Shown: positions 43,393-56,310, numbered from the stretch's first letter. The stretch is DNA of 64,000 bases from Acanthacorydalis orientalis (GCA_034766995.1 CM068317.1:31853501-31917500); one strand, 5' to 3'. The notes: generated by a model from the letters alone, not told the origin. A program made the numbers and translations.

Positions 43393-43746
43393 CCTTATTA
43401 AACTCCAATTTCCTCTTCAAACTTAACTTTAACAAACCGAGGAAATTAACGTTATTAAACTGTATCTGAACTTTGATTAGAAACGTTTGTGTTGGAAACT
43501 TCATCGATTACGAAATGTTTGATGTGTAAAAATAATATTGTTTAGTAAATATCATAAAGTATAAATGATTAAACATATTTTTAATTTTTTCCATATTTGT
43601 AATAAAAAAAATGTAAGTTTTGATTTTAAAAGTATTTTTTTTACTAATAAACAATTTTAATTCATATTTATGAAAAGTTGAATTAAGTGTACTATATTAT
43701 AAACAGTGTAACAATGGGAAAAATCGCTTATAGTAATAATAACTCT

Positions 43747-43751
<5 letters not shown>

Positions 43752-43782
<31 letters not shown>

Positions 43783-43810
43783 ATATATGTATGTATGTAT
43801 GTATGTATGT
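43752..43810. repeat. (TA)n then (GTAT)n microsatellite
   Basis: About 26 bp of AT repeat followed by a GTAT run. Confidence 0.95.
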
Positions 43811-44489
43811 TTGTAATTAGTATGCATGATAAAATGATGAATAGATAAGTCAAAATGAAACTATCAAAATATTATTGAAGATTGTAATTAATTTAGTTTT
43901 TAAAAAACAATAATTCTTTGAATGAAAATAATTTACCACATTTATAAACGAAATAGTACCCCAAGCATTATAAAATATAAATATTCACAACACACATTTT
44001 TGAATGTTTGTAGTATTAATTATTTGTGAGAGTAAATTTAGTCCCTGTCCATTGTAAATATTTGAATATTTTTATTTTCTCAAAACATTTTTTCGTGTTT
44101 CTATACGTGGCATTAATTAAATAAACTTTATATTGGTTTATATTGAAAACCATATAAAAAAATCTAATTTTATCTACTCACTATTATATTGCTCATTAAT
44201 TATTCAGCATAGATAATATTTTAATAGATAACAATGAGCTTTTACTTTAAATTCAGTGTTGTATAACTTCTAATGTAAATTATTTATTTTTAATTACATT
44301 ACGTATACAAAAACATTAAAATATTAATTACAATATTTGAATACTAATTGGTTAACAATATTTGAAATATTTATCAATACCTCATTAACTATATTATGAC
44401 GAATCGACTGTGAATTTATTTTTTATTTAAGTATTTAATTTTTCAATAACACGGTCAATAGCCATTGTGTTACTCATACGCTTATAATT
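43811..44489. other. AT-rich non-coding stretch
   Basis: GTGAGAGTAAATTTAGTCCC near 44026 resembles the 3' part of the foldback family. No gene is seen. Confidence 0.5.
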
Positions 44490-44514
44490 ACACACACACA
44501 CACATATTTATATA

Positions 44515-44580
<66 letters not shown>
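44490..44580. repeat. (CA)n then interrupted (TA)n array
   Basis: A short CA run is followed by AT repeats broken by TTTATATA. Confidence 0.95.
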
Positions 44581-44583
<3 letters not shown>

Positions 44584-44892
44584 AATAGGTCATTAATTAT
44601 ATATTTTTTGGCAAAAACATCGAAATTGGCAATTACGTACAAGTGGTATAAATAAATCAGTTTTATTTATTTTTGTCTCTATGTAAATTGCATTTTTATG
44701 TAAGATAATAAAAAGTATATGAATAAATGTTTTAATCATTATATACTCGTATGTGTACTCTTTTCACCTTTTGACAATATAATGTTGAATATAGGATTAT
44801 TAAAAATAATTCTAATTAAATAATATAGTGGTTATTATTTTAGTAAATTTTCTGATAACATTAATCATATTAAATTACCATTTTCACAACTA

Positions 44893-45468
44893 TTAAGTTG
44901 GTGGGAAAATAATTGTTTGTTTTTCTGTATTCTAACCAAAATTTTTTTCAATGGAAGTATCATTTTGTCGTGTTCATGTTAATATCATTTTCAGGTGCAT
45001 TTTTTGGTCTGTATTTTGGTAACATCGATTTTGGTTTTATTAATAATTTTACTTCAAATTGGGCTAATGAATTAAAGATGGAAAAGAAGTAAATAAGAAC
45101 CAATTTTTGAATGAGTTTGTAAGGGGGTGGTAAAGCAGCAAAAAATGCTCGTAAATTAAGCAATGCTTTTATTGTGGATACTGTTAAGGAACGTACGGAG
45201 TAAAGGTGGTTTCAAAAATGTCATGCCGAGGACGAAAGTTTTTTTAGGATAAAGTAGGTTGCGGGCGTTCCGTTTCTGTTCATAACGACTAACTAAAGAC
45301 ATGAGTTGAATCAGAATACCGAACAACAATTCGAGAGCTTGCACAAAAGTTAGACGTTAATCATCCAATAGTCCTGGACCACTTATAACGGCTAGGAAAA
45401 TCAAAAAAACTTGACAAATGGGTGCAGCACGAACTAACTAAACCGTAATAATTTTTCTACCAGCCTAG
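44893..45468 (+). mobile_element. Internally deleted mariner element
   Basis: The left end TTAAGTTGGTGGGAAAATAA and the right end, read on the minus strand, CTAGGCTGGTAGAAAAATTA are inverted repeats of mariner type, and TA stands outside both (44891-44892 and 45469-45470), the target duplication of Tc1/mariner elements. A decayed N-terminal transposase region lies inside (45078-45447). At 576 bp it is less than half of a usual 1.3 kb mariner, because the catalytic DDD region and the 3' half are missing. Confidence 0.85.
45078..45447 (+). pseudogene. Mariner transposase N-terminal relic
   Basis: The reading starts at an ATG with MEKK and proceeds through the helix-turn-helix DNA-binding half: GGKAAKNARKLSNAF, then VKERTE, RWFQK, then after a frameshift near 45236 CGRSV, ESEYRTTIRELAQKLDVN and GKSKKLDKWVQHELTK. 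This order is that of mariner transposases just before the WVPHEL linker motif. At least seven in-frame stops and one frameshift are present, and the DD34D catalytic domain is deleted, so no active protein can be made. Confidence 0.85.
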
Positions 45469-45568
45469 TATGTTAGTGAAATATCATAATAATAGTTTTA
45501 TTGATCATCTGGATTACATTGTGTGAATTTTTATTCTTATGCATTAATTTTCTAGTATATATATATTA

Positions 45569-45571
<3 letters not shown>

Positions 45572-45606
<35 letters not shown>
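45572..45606. repeat. (TA)n microsatellite, about 35 bp
   Basis: Dinucleotide array about 100 bp after the mariner copy. Confidence 0.95.
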
Positions 45607-45608
<2 letters not shown>

Positions 45609-46641
45609 GTTTTTCTTCCAAAATTCGTCTATAATAATTTTGGTTATTTGGGATTTATTATTTTTTGCTTTTATTTTTATTTTTTTTATTAATTCTGCAC
45701 TTGTTGGTTTTATTTATTTCTGAAAGAAATAGATGCAATTTTGTTCTTCATATATAGTGTATTTAAAAACTTCTATTATATATATATATATTAAAATAAA
45801 CTTCATATACATGTTTTTAAGAGACAATTTCATTATAAAATATGGCCTATTTTACAACCTTGATTTCAATTTTGATCTATTAACTAGTAATTGAATAACT
45901 TTTGGCTGGAAATATTGTGTAAAAAGTATTGAGAGCAGATTTAAAGTATAATAAAACTTGAAATAATTTATAATTAGATTTATAAATTATATTTTATAAA
46001 GATTTTTTTTAATTTAAAATTAATTTATTTTTTTTTTATAATCAAACATTGAATTTGTTGAATTGCTTTTGTTTTTTTTATTTATCTAGAGAGTAAAACA
46101 AAAATAAGGGATTAAAACAACAATAATTTTATAGTTAATACATTTAACATCTTTAATTTTTTCTATATACTTTTTAAATATTATTGAAAATGATATTAAA
46201 TATGTATACAATATATTTTTGGAACAGATGAACAGAGCGTAAAACAGATTCGAATTAAATGAAAAACATAATAAATGTGTGTTAAAAAATGTATAATGAT
46301 TTTTAATACTTATATCTGAAAAAAATATATGTAAATTCATTCTGAAAATTTCAGACCGTACTTTAAAGATAACATTGTTATAAAAATATGGATTAGTAGT
46401 TTTTTGAAAAAAATAATATTTTACTCATTTTGATTTAAAAACTCGATGTAGGTTGATTTAATGTTTATGAAAGATATTTAATAACATGATTTGATTTTCA
46501 TTCTAATGTTTTTGTGTTTTAATTTATGTATTAATAACAAAGCTATTTGTGAAGAATCTAAGTAACTAATGAAATATTTTTAAGTGCAGTTTTTAACATA
46601 TATCTGTTAAAATGTTCATAGATATTTTTGATTATGATGAG

Positions 46642-46642
<1 letters not shown>
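45607..46642. other. AT-rich non-coding stretch
   Basis: The minus frame 46086-46340 is Phe/Ile/Tyr/Asn-rich without a domain. Nothing else is seen. Confidence 0.6.

Positions 46643-46687
<45 letters not shown>
46643..46687. repeat. (TA)n microsatellite, about 45 bp
   Basis: Uninterrupted dinucleotide array. Confidence 0.95.
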
Positions 46688-46690
<3 letters not shown>

Positions 46691-46789
46691 TGTGTGTATC
46701 TGTATGATGACAGATATGTGAACAAACTTTTAAAGGTAACCAATTAACTGAATATGCAGAGTTATTGCCAAAAAAGATTCTTCGAGACA

Positions 46790-47070
46790 ATATTAGCACG
46801 TATTAATAACGATAATCCATTTCGGTATAACATCCGTGACGTTGGCATCACTGTGTAGAAGCGTGTTCAATACCAACTGTGTGCAACATAAAACATCGCA
46901 TTAAGCTGACGTTTCCGGTGTGTGGTACGTCAACGGAGGCCCCTGCAATTGCTGTCTCCTATACACAACCTATGAATTATTACTTCAATCACAATGTCAT
47001 ATACCATGATGCGTTTCAGTGCAGACAACACTGCAGCTCTGTTGTTCATGTGTATGTATGTTGATATATT
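46790..47070. promoter_or_regulatory. GC-richer island
   Basis: Mixed, CG-containing sequence with GTGACGTTGGCATC near 46839 and GTACGTCAACGGAGG near 46926. The plus frame 46879-47064 has no domain. Candidate regulatory block by composition only. Confidence 0.22.
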
Positions 47071-47430
47071 ACTGTACAGAAAAGTTGCATACTTTAATAA
47101 TGCATGTAAACATGTTCAGCGTGTTCAAAAAGTAATATTACATTTCTTTTTTTAATTTTTATGTGTAAATTATTTTCTGAAAGTTATTTCAAAACTCTGT
47201 CAAAATCTAAGTTCATTAAACGTAGTTTTCAAGACAGTTGCTTTATTCTAAAATCATATTTATCTTGAAAGTCTTGACATTTCCATCTACAGCTAGACGT
47301 TTTCTCATTTCACGCTGCAGATTATTTATGTACGTCTGTAATTTTTGTATATCAATTTAAAAAAGGGAATTGATTAAAAATACATTTTATTTTCTCAAAT
47401 GTTTTTTTCACCCGACAAATAATAAAAAAA

Positions 47431-47720
47431 ATTTTAGTCAGAAATGTTTAATACATCATAATTGATCATTTTTGATTGTTGCTTATACACATTTCGATAG
47501 CGACGCAATCATCTTTAGAGTGCCAAGGTACAGAAAAATCTATACCTTGACACTTTGAAGAGGTTGACATCGTTATCGAAATGCAAATAAACAAAAATCA
47601 AAAGTGATCAATAACGATTTATTAAACATTTTTGAGCAGAATTTTCGTCTTGTTTGTAATGTGAGAAAAGAAGCCATCTATGAAAGTAAATTTAGCCACT
47701 GTGTCAGAACTGTATTGAAA
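47431..47720 (+). repeat. Foldback element, best copy of the family
   Basis: Left arm 47438-47530 and right arm 47543-47638 are imperfect reverse complements over about 93 bp: AGTGCCAAGGTA against TACCTTGACACT at the centre, CATTTCGATAGCGACG against CATCGTTATCGAAATG, and the TGATCA-centred parts outside. The loop is about 12 nt. The right side continues to GAAAGTAAATTTAGCCACTG near 47700, a tail also seen after the other copies. No protein frame is present. It looks like a foldback MITE, but without a target duplication that I can identify. Confidence 0.7.
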
Positions 47721-48127
47721 CATTTTATTTGTTTAAATTTTTGAAAATTTAGTTGACTCATTGATCAGAACGAGATAAACTTATAAAAAGTTGAATATTT
47801 AAAATTTAACAGAAATACAATTAATTCATAATTAATTTATTACATATAGATTCTAATATAGATTCAATATAGATTATAATTTTGAAATAATTAATGTACA
47901 TTGATGATAGAAGAAGTTTTTTATTTCTGATGTATATTTCGCATAACATGTTTCTGAATATATCTATTAAAGTTCATTAATAAAAAGTCTCATTCTTTTC
48001 GAAAATTACAGAAAAATTAAAACTTACGTTTGCAAAAATGTAATAAATAAAGATTAATAATTAAAATTCATATTCAATAAATAAAAGTTATTAAACTTTG
48101 CATTTTTTATAAAAATCACGATTCATT
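47721..48127. other. AT-rich non-coding stretch
   Basis: GATTCTAATATAGATTCAATATAGATT at about 47850 is a small direct repeat. No other feature. Confidence 0.5.
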
Positions 48128-48261
48128 AGCAAGTTTTCAAAATTAGAAATTATCTCACTCTCTCCTTTTCACCCTCCCCCCCCTCTCTCTATATATATAT
48201 TGAGAGAGAGAGGGGTGAAAAGGAGAGAGAGAGAGATAATTCCTAGTTTTGAAAACTTGCT
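48128..48261. repeat. Long hairpin with about 60 bp arms
   Basis: The outer arms AGCAAGTTTTCAAAATTAG and CTAGTTTTGAAAACTTGCT match with one difference, followed inward by ATTATCTC/GAGATAAT, a CT-rich block against a GA-rich block, CCTTTTCACCC against GGGTGAAAAGG, and a short TA-containing loop near 48195. Left CT-rich and right GA-rich parts differ by a few bases in length. The whole 134 bp can fold into one long stem, as in a foldback element or a small-RNA precursor; I see no known microRNA seed. Confidence 0.85.
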
Positions 48262-48328
48262 ATATATATATACATATATATACACATACACACACACACA
48301 CACATTAATACATACATACATGCATACA
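48262..48328. repeat. Mixed (TA)n, (CA)n, (CATA)n microsatellite
   Basis: Simple repeats that start directly at the hairpin's right arm. Confidence 0.9.
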
Positions 48329-48528
48329 AACCCTTCAGTTTTTGATTACTGAATGAAGAGGCTGCTAATTTTTTTAATTAAAATAACCACTTGCTCTCGT
48401 CTTACAATTCCAGTACATTTCCTGAACAGTCTTATTTCATCATATTTTTAGAATATCATAGTACATATTCTATATTCTTGGAATTCCTTTCATTGTTGCT
48501 CAAAGGTAATGAAGTACGACTTAAAAGA

Positions 48529-48531
<3 letters not shown>

Positions 48532-48614
<83 letters not shown>
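48532..48614. repeat. (TA)n microsatellite, about 82 bp
   Basis: Uninterrupted dinucleotide array. Tyr-Ile frames on both strands are artefacts. Confidence 0.95.
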
Positions 48615-48622
<8 letters not shown>

Positions 48623-48719
48623 TATATTTGGAAGTGTCTGTGAGTTTTTATAATACCAAGTATTTAAAAAAAAGTTCTGTCGTAAGACCAGTTTATTTTT
48701 AATTAAAACCAATCCGTCC

Positions 48720-48883
48720 TACTGTGTTTATTTCGATTTGCTGTAAATTTCCGTCTGCAATCTTCCCATTTCAAGGAAGCATTTATCTACTGCAACAGTG
48801 CATTCTCTCGATGTCGACAGGACGATAGTTCAGACATGCAGTAGATGGTCTTGTCAAAATATATATATATACACACACACACG

Positions 48884-48918
<35 letters not shown>

Positions 48919-49140
48919 AGTGTTATTGACGAGTTTCGATAGACAGTGATAATTATGCACATAACAGTTTTATATTTATATATCGGTCCTTTTTCAATGC
49001 CAGGCGGTATATTTTTTTAACAGCGGTGACGTCATCACGGTTAGGCTAATGATCTTTTTCATTGTGTGCGTATGCCCGTACCTAGTTGGCGGCCTAAAGA
49101 TTACTTTGTATAAGATCGAGACCGTGAGGTGTTAACTTTT
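48720..49140. promoter_or_regulatory. GC-richer island with a TGACGTCA site
   Basis: Two CG-containing blocks (48740-48840 and 49015-49135) flank a CA/TA microsatellite (48858-48916). The second holds CGGTGACGTCATCACGG, in which a perfect TGACGTCA (49027-49034) sits inside a longer near-palindrome. No frame is convincing. Candidate CREB/ATF-type regulatory site, by inference. Confidence 0.32.
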
Positions 49141-49230
49141 TTATATTCTTTATATTTTTTTCGACAATCTTTTGTCGTTTTTTGCTCTTGTCAGTTTATT
49201 TGAAATATTTGAGTGTCTAGTGAAATTGTA

Positions 49231-49234
<4 letters not shown>

Positions 49235-49294
<60 letters not shown>
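49235..49294. repeat. (TA)n microsatellite, about 60 bp
   Basis: Dinucleotide array followed by degenerate GTAT. Confidence 0.95.
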
Positions 49295-49297
<3 letters not shown>

Positions 49298-49525
49298 TGT
49301 ATGAGTGTATGTAGGTATGTGTGTGGTTTAATATACAATGTACATTTCTTGCCTTTTTCAATTATTTTTATATAGAAACTCCATCTTCTGCAATTTTTAT
49401 TAGCTTATGTTTAATTCTATTATTTGTATTGAATCTTATGTATTTTATTGCCTTATTATTACTTTATATAATTTTCCTATCGTTTTCAACTAACCTAGTT
49501 GTTAGCAATCACTTATATTCATATT

Positions 49526-49530
<5 letters not shown>

Positions 49531-49564
<34 letters not shown>
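49531..49564. repeat. (TA)n microsatellite, about 34 bp
   Basis: Uninterrupted dinucleotide array. Confidence 0.95.
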
Positions 49565-49567
<3 letters not shown>

Positions 49568-51760
49568 GTTTTACATCGATTTTTTTAATTAAGAACGAAT
49601 AAGAAGTTAATTCAGTTATATTAACAACTCATCTTACAAACTACATAATCTACATTAACTAAGACTAAAAATCATTTTATAGAAAAGTTATTTGATTGAT
49701 TAATAGTTTTTAAAATAATAATAAACAATTTGTGGCTACTGATCTGCTTTTTTTAGTAACATATAAACGTACAAAAAATTAGTTAGTGTCTATAATGATT
49801 TAATCATAGTTAACGATGTTTGTAATGATTTTAATGTCTTAAAAGATTTTCTGTAAGTTATCCTTTTTTAGGTACATTATGATTGATCTGAAAATATCTA
49901 TCTCAACTGTAGTTATTTAATGTAACAATAGTACCCATTTATTATTACAATAAACTCAAAATGACTTGAAGAAGATTAATTTCTTATTAAAACCGGTCGT
50001 GCAGATTTTAAAAACTAGTGAATTAAAGATAATAAGAAAGTAAATGTAATCCGTTTTGTTCCATAATTCAAATTTGAGTAGATTTTTGAAAATATTTTAA
50101 AAACAAAACGTACGAACAAATATGTTTTATTCTTGAGTGTAAATAATAAATTAATAAAGATATTATGTTTTATGATGAAAACAATACTATCTACTGACAT
50201 GTGTCTGATTTAGTTTTGAAATCATTTAATATGTATGTTATATAACCTACATATTAATATATATATATTAAATGATAAATATGAAAACTACTAATACATC
50301 AATAATAATACGCCTACGAACTCGTTAAAAATTCAGTAGCCTCGTTTATTTGGACATAAAAACAATTGTTTTTGTAAGTAACTTGTATATTTGTATTGCA
50401 ATATGTCTGGCAGACAGCAAGCAACCTAGGAACGCTATGACCTCATGTAAATGTTTCTTACGAAAATAAATCATACTAAGACGTATAGCGTTTTTATAAA
50501 CTAAAGAAAGATCACAGGTAGCCGAATAATAGGCCCCACCAAAATGTAAAAATACTAGCTGTAGAACATACAATTATTATGTTCTATGGTAGAGTTTTGT
50601 GTATGAAAGTCTATCTGTTTTTTTTTTTTATTTTATCTTTGATTTAAAATCTATTCTAGCAGATAGCTCAGTTTTATTGCAAAAGATTAATAATAACATA
50701 CAATGTCAAGATTTTAATAGATATTAATAACTACTTTTGTATAATTAAAATTTTATATATAGAAAATATTGGCACTATAGCTTGGTTTTCAGCATTCGCT
50801 TTCCTTACATTTTTACACACAGGTTTATTTTAAAATATTTTTCAGTGTAGAGACAATTTTTATGACAGGATAACATGTGTTGACACTTTGTATAACAAAT
50901 TCATCAGCAACCTGACTTATCTGTTGGATTGTCGTATGTGTAACGTTCTTTTCAATAAGAGTACAATTTTGTAATTCAAAAGTTATGTGAAACCATAATT
51001 TCAGTAAAATATCTAGAAAAACATTATCTATATAAAAGATAGAGTTATAAATTGTAAATATTTTTACAAATGAATTTTTCATTTACCTTCACATACATAT
51101 TTTTCTGATCAAAAATATTTAATAATTGAATAGTGAATAAAAAAAATAAAATTAAATTTTTAAGTGATACTTATGCGTATTTTCAAGGTCGGAAAAATAT
51201 GCTTTTCTGTACCTTAAAATTTTGAGTGAATAATTCATTTATAGAAGACAATTAGTTACAATTCTAGAACTATAATGCGATTAAATATTTTTTTATCAAT
51301 TATCAGAGAATGTTTTAAGTATATTCTTCTGAAAATTCTTATTTATCATACTTTTCTACATCTAGAATCAAAATAAACAAATAATTTAAAAGTTATATTC
51401 AAGGATATGATAAAGATGCAAAATGTATTTTTAAACAGCTTAAATATTATATATATATTAATGGTCTTTGTTGTACATTTTAAACTAATTAATTACACAG
51501 CTTACACTTAATGTCACCGGTTTGTAAAGTGTTTTAGAAATATATAAAAAATACTAGATTAAAAAAACTAATTTAGAATCAGAGCAAATATTGTTCTGAT
51601 TCTAACAGCTCTATTTTTCATTTGAAATATTAATTGACTTAGCGTTAGGAATAGTTTATTATCTCTCATTTATTTACTGACGTCAAAGCGAATATATTTC
51701 TTATAATTATTATTAAGTGACGTAAATATTCAATATATCTGTATATATACATATATACAC

Positions 51761-51766
<6 letters not shown>
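49565..51766. other. AT-rich non-coding stretch
   Basis: Frames at 50346-50573 and 50825-51082 (both minus) have a somewhat mixed make-up but no recognisable domain. A perfect TGACGTCA lies at 51678-51685. TTTTCAAGGTCGG near 51182 and a GAGTGAATAATTCATTTATAG near 51222 recall the foldback family's tail. Confidence 0.5.

Positions 51767-51826
<60 letters not shown>
51767..51826. repeat. (TA)n microsatellite, about 60 bp
   Basis: Dinucleotide array preceded by a CACGTGTACAT stretch. Confidence 0.95.
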
Positions 51827-51829
<3 letters not shown>

Positions 51830-53219
51830 GATAATTGTTAAAAGTATGAAATTTATTAAGTTTGGAAATTTGTCATTTGATTCGAAAGCATTAAATAAAG
51901 ATTTAGTGATATAACAGTAATAATTTAAAGTAGATTTTTAACTTGTAGTCAAATTGAGTACTGTTTTATATCTATAAAGCTATATAAAATGTTTACATTG
52001 AGATTGAGCTTGTCAGATGTTCCATTTTTATGAAAGTGTCCTATTTTCAGAATTTCATGTTTGGTATGTAACTTAGAATATTATATATTGGTACTGAAAA
52101 TTTAAAATGATATTTCAAACATTTATTATATTTGTAAATGTTTGTATTTTTTTTAAAAATGGAACACGTTTAAAATTTAAAAAGATATTTTTATGTTTAC
52201 TGTTAAATAAAATATTTATTCTTTTAACTAGGTAAGACAACTAAAGTTGTAGAAAATGTTTGATTTTCAGATGGTCTGTTTTTACGATTTGTTCCAAATT
52301 TATATTTATTACATTATGTTGTTTCATGTTTAGGATAAAATCTTGTTGAATTATAGTTACAAATTTTTTGAGGATAAAAATGATAAAAAAATTATAATTA
52401 AATTTTTTAATAAACTTGTGTAAATAATCACTATTTTAACTAAGTATACTTATACGTTTATTTGATATTTTCTTATAAAATGAAAGATCTTTCAAAATTG
52501 TAAATAAGAACGAGAGACATTGTTACTCTTCAACAATGTTTCTGGGATAGAATTTCGTAGAATTTTGTTGTGTAGAGTATTTTTTAATATTTATTATGTT
52601 TTATAATAGATATAAAATCCCTTTTTTATATAAATAATTATAAAATATCGAAAAACTGTATAAAATAAAAATACTTTTTTGAAATTAATATTTTATACAA
52701 ATTTAATTTTTATTTATTAAAATTATTTCAGGCGGGCTTTAAAATTTAATTTGATTTACAACTTACAGTTAAAATATATTTTGTGAATGATTTTTATAAA
52801 ATTGTTTTATGTTTTATATAAACTCTCATTCAAAGAAATGTAACTAATTTTGGTGTCTTCTATCTAAGTAGAACAAATGTTAGAAATTGTAATACAAATT
52901 TTCATATTAATAACTTATAAGATATAAAATTATAATAAAATATAGCTAAAACATAAATTATAAATTTTAGTTTTCAAATAAGTAGAAAATTATAAACATA
53001 TTATCTTATTTGAACGTTGATCGTGGGTTTCACTGTGGATTTTCCATGTTTGTTTAATTAACTGAAGTATATATAGTACCATATAGTACCATGTTTTTAT
53101 GTATTAAACAGATAAATTATCTGTAAGTACTACTGGTATTTCCATATTACATATATATTTTTTAAAAGTTATTATTTTTTTATCTCCTATTATTTATTAA
53201 ATATCTAGTTTCATTTGAC
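51827..53219. other. AT-rich non-coding stretch
   Basis: No supportable feature. A small tandem copy, ATATAGTACC twice, is at about 53070-53090. Confidence 0.6.
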
Positions 53220-53800
53220 AGTGCCTTTAAAGCTTGATCTCTGCACAGATGTTGACTAATGCACGTGTTAAGAACACAATGGCCATGGAACAATTACGAG
53301 TACAAAAAATCATATAAAAATTACATCTTGTTGAAAATGTAGCACAAACGTTAATTTTGCCAAACTGATTACGAACAAAAACTGACCGTGGCCCATTTAG
53401 ATTATAATCGTTGTCTTCGTGTACGAGCAACATATTATACCATTTAATACAAACATTGCAGATTTTAACGAAGCATTATTAAAAATAAAAAAATAGGTCT
53501 CGCATTGATTATTGTTACGCGTACATAAGGACTTTGTTTCATTATCAAACTCATCTGTCAATCATTGTTAATTTTTGTCTGTTTTGCTCCAGTTTATTGT
53601 CCGGGTCGACAGAATTTCGGTCGGATAAACTTGTCGCTCGTGTAACCTTGCTACCAATAACACAGATAAAGTTACAGATGGTGGTTACGATAAGGGCGTT
53701 ACACCAGTGGACGGCGGACATGTTTGTCGTTGATGAACTGTTCGTGAAATCATTCGGTTAGTGATATTTAGGCGTCATTTTATTGATTCGAATGCGTGCT
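53220..53800. promoter_or_regulatory. GC-richer island
   Basis: CG dinucleotides are frequent at 53250-53420 and most frequent at 53590-53760. GGCGTCATTTTATTGATTCG near 53771 combines a half CRE with a TTTATTG homeodomain-type core. Frames 53227-53433 (minus) and 53534-53761 (plus) carry no known domain; the plus frame is balanced in composition, so an exon is not excluded. Confidence 0.28.
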
Positions 53801-53975
53801 GAAATAAATCTATGAGACATATTTATGATTTAATATAGAACATCTATATTAATTGTGCTGATTTTTTTATGAGGATAGGTCAATAAAATAACTATTTTTT
53901 ATTTGAACTGTAGGTCGTTTATTCGGACTTAATTCATTATTTTTGAGTTCAAGTCTCGTCAATATACATTCATAC

Positions 53976-53976
<1 letters not shown>

Positions 53977-54019
<43 letters not shown>
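53977..54019. repeat. (TA)n microsatellite, about 43 bp
   Basis: Uninterrupted dinucleotide array. Confidence 0.95.
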
Positions 54020-54022
<3 letters not shown>

Positions 54023-55017
54023 TATAAATATTTAGCACAACCTCAATTTTTGCAACGAATTAAAATCGAATTACTTATAGACATCAGTATTGTCCTAATT
54101 GCTGAACATTTATAGAAAAGAAAACTAGAATGTAAAAAAGATTTTATATATTGCAGAGATTAAATGTATGTAATGCAATAATAAAAATAGATTTTTTTTA
54201 TTACTACACAATACAACATTTTCTTTCAAGAAAATGTACAATAATTGATTATTATATATTTTCTTCTAACATTGTACTTTCTTTATAATACAGGCAGTAG
54301 TAATCTGATTATTTTCTAAAAAAAAGATAATCAATTATTAGATTCTTTTTATAAAGGAATTTTTTTGATGTGTTATATTATTTTGTATGTGAAAATGAAT
54401 TTAGTCTCAATACCTAACTATTAATGAGAATAAGACGATCGTTTTCATAATTAAATAAATATAAATTAATACATGTTAATATTTTATTATTTTGTTGTAA
54501 ATACGAACTGATATTTTGGAAATAAATTTAAAAAATAGGCCACATTAATTAAAAATATACATTTACATTCATACTTTTAAATTTGTGTTTGTTCCTCATG
54601 TAGATGAACATATAAAGTTGTTTATTATTTTGTACCTTAAAATATTATCAATAATATATATATATATATATTAAGATTTGTTATATTTTTATTATTTACT
54701 ACCTATAAAGGTTTTGTTTTTTAACTTTTCCAAATATGACCGATGTGTAGTGCCTGTCTTTCAGTCGTTTCCAATGAATTTTATGTTATTCTTATCCAAC
54801 ATTCGCTTGACTGCTTAGTAAACATTTTGTATTTTTGCCAGTAACTTTTGTTAATCATCTGTTGTCTCTCTCCTTACAATATATAATAATATACTCGTTT
54901 ACAATGTAAATTATTTATTCTTTTTATTGTTTCTAATTCTTTTTTATGTTCATAAATCTCAGTTTTTTTATTTCTACTATATTTCCTTGTGTTTCTATAT
55001 GTTACATGACTTCGATG

Positions 55018-55019
<2 letters not shown>
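54020..55019. other. AT-rich non-coding stretch with two small inverted repeats
   Basis: ACATTTTCTTTCAAGAAAATGT-type symmetry occurs at 54228-54249 (10 bp arms, 2 nt loop). CAATAATTGATTATTAT near 54250 is roughly inverted at GATAATCAATTATTAG near 54328. Both are in low-complexity DNA. No gene is seen. Confidence 0.5.

Positions 55020-55068
<49 letters not shown>
55020..55068. repeat. (TA)n microsatellite, about 49 bp
   Basis: Uninterrupted dinucleotide array. Confidence 0.95.
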
Positions 55069-55076
<8 letters not shown>

Positions 55077-55979
55077 ATATTCGTGGAAATATATGAATAA
55101 TATATGTTTTTATAAGAACAACTAAAGTTGTAGACGTTGAATATATGTATAATATTTAAAGTGAATTAGGGGGAGTGAAGAATTTCTTGTACTTGACTTC
55201 TTAATGAATAAAATTGAAAAGATGTGAGCGTGGGTAGCTTCAACTAGTTTTAATATGTACAATCGAAGGTCAGAGATCGGTAATCGTTATGCTTAAACAA
55301 ATATTTGTATAACATTTACTGTAAAGGAAATGTTTATCACTCTATTTTACAAAATTTTAAATATACACGAATGAAGACACTGATTATGTTTTGATAATAA
55401 ATTATGAAATGATTGGAAATATTTTGTATGTTAAAAAATATTTTAAAGTTTATCTCTGAGTTACAATGATTGAATGAATAAATATTACAATTTTAGATAC
55501 TTCTAAGTAATTATTATTGACAAACTCGACTGAAGTTTAAAACGTAGCTTCTATAAATGTCACTTTTTATCAATAAAGCGATATTCTGTAACATTGAACA
55601 AGGTTGAAATTTGTTAGCGTTTTTAATAAAAGTAAATAATAGTGATTCGGGAAGTGTCAGAGAGATAAAATATTGCATCCTCAATAAATGATAATTTAGT
55701 ATTTTTTTTTACGAAATTATTGTATATTTTTAATATTTATTTCAAGTTCGCCAGACACGTTTAATGAATTTGTATTTATAATGTTTATTTGTTTGAAATA
55801 TAACATATTTTATTTTCATAATTTGCATATATTAACATAAATGAAAGACAGTTCCATGAAGAAAACAGGTACACTGATCTAATTTATAAATACAAATTCA
55901 CAAACATTTCTCGTCTACATGAATAATTTTCGAATTAGTAAGAAATCTCCAATTTGCGTATACACACACACACGCTCAC
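55069..55979. other. AT-rich non-coding stretch
   Basis: No supportable feature. Confidence 0.6.
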
Positions 55980-56310
55980 ACACATTTAAATATCTACAAT
56001 GATCGCGAAGTTGAAATTCATTATCAGTCAGTAACCCTGTACACACATAGTTATAAAATTAGAGATACGTTTTTTCGTCAATTGTGTCTGTTCACATCGA
56101 TTCGTCGGCTTTCGCACACGTGTGTTGCTATGTGCAAAACGTAGCTGTGCTATATTAACCAACAGTGGATTTGTTGACGGTAGAGATTACGAGTGAAGGC
56201 TAGAGAGAATGCTGAATTTACAGCGGGCACTTGAGTTGTGTTTTTCGGGAGGTTAATGAACGATACAATCTGCTGATTAGGATTTTCGCGATAATTTTGT
56301 TGGATTTTTT
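55980..56310. promoter_or_regulatory. GC-richer island with CACACGTGTG
   Basis: CG-containing mixed sequence runs from 56000 to 56300, with the perfect palindrome CACACGTGTG at 56115-56124, whose centre is a CACGTG E-box. A minus frame covering 56150-56446 has a balanced stretch (NLPKNTTQVPAVNSAF) but runs into a microsatellite and shows no domain. Regulatory role inferred. Confidence 0.25.

Noticed and set aside
50346..51082. Two minus frames with mixed composition
   Set aside because: No domain, no repeat copy elsewhere in the window, and no splice context.
53227..53761. Frames on both strands of the 53.5 kb island
   Set aside because: No recognisable domain; the balanced composition reflects the island itself.
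54228..54249. Heat-shock-type TTCNNGAA element in a small palindrome
   Set aside because: A dimeric site in low-complexity A/T DNA is expected by chance.
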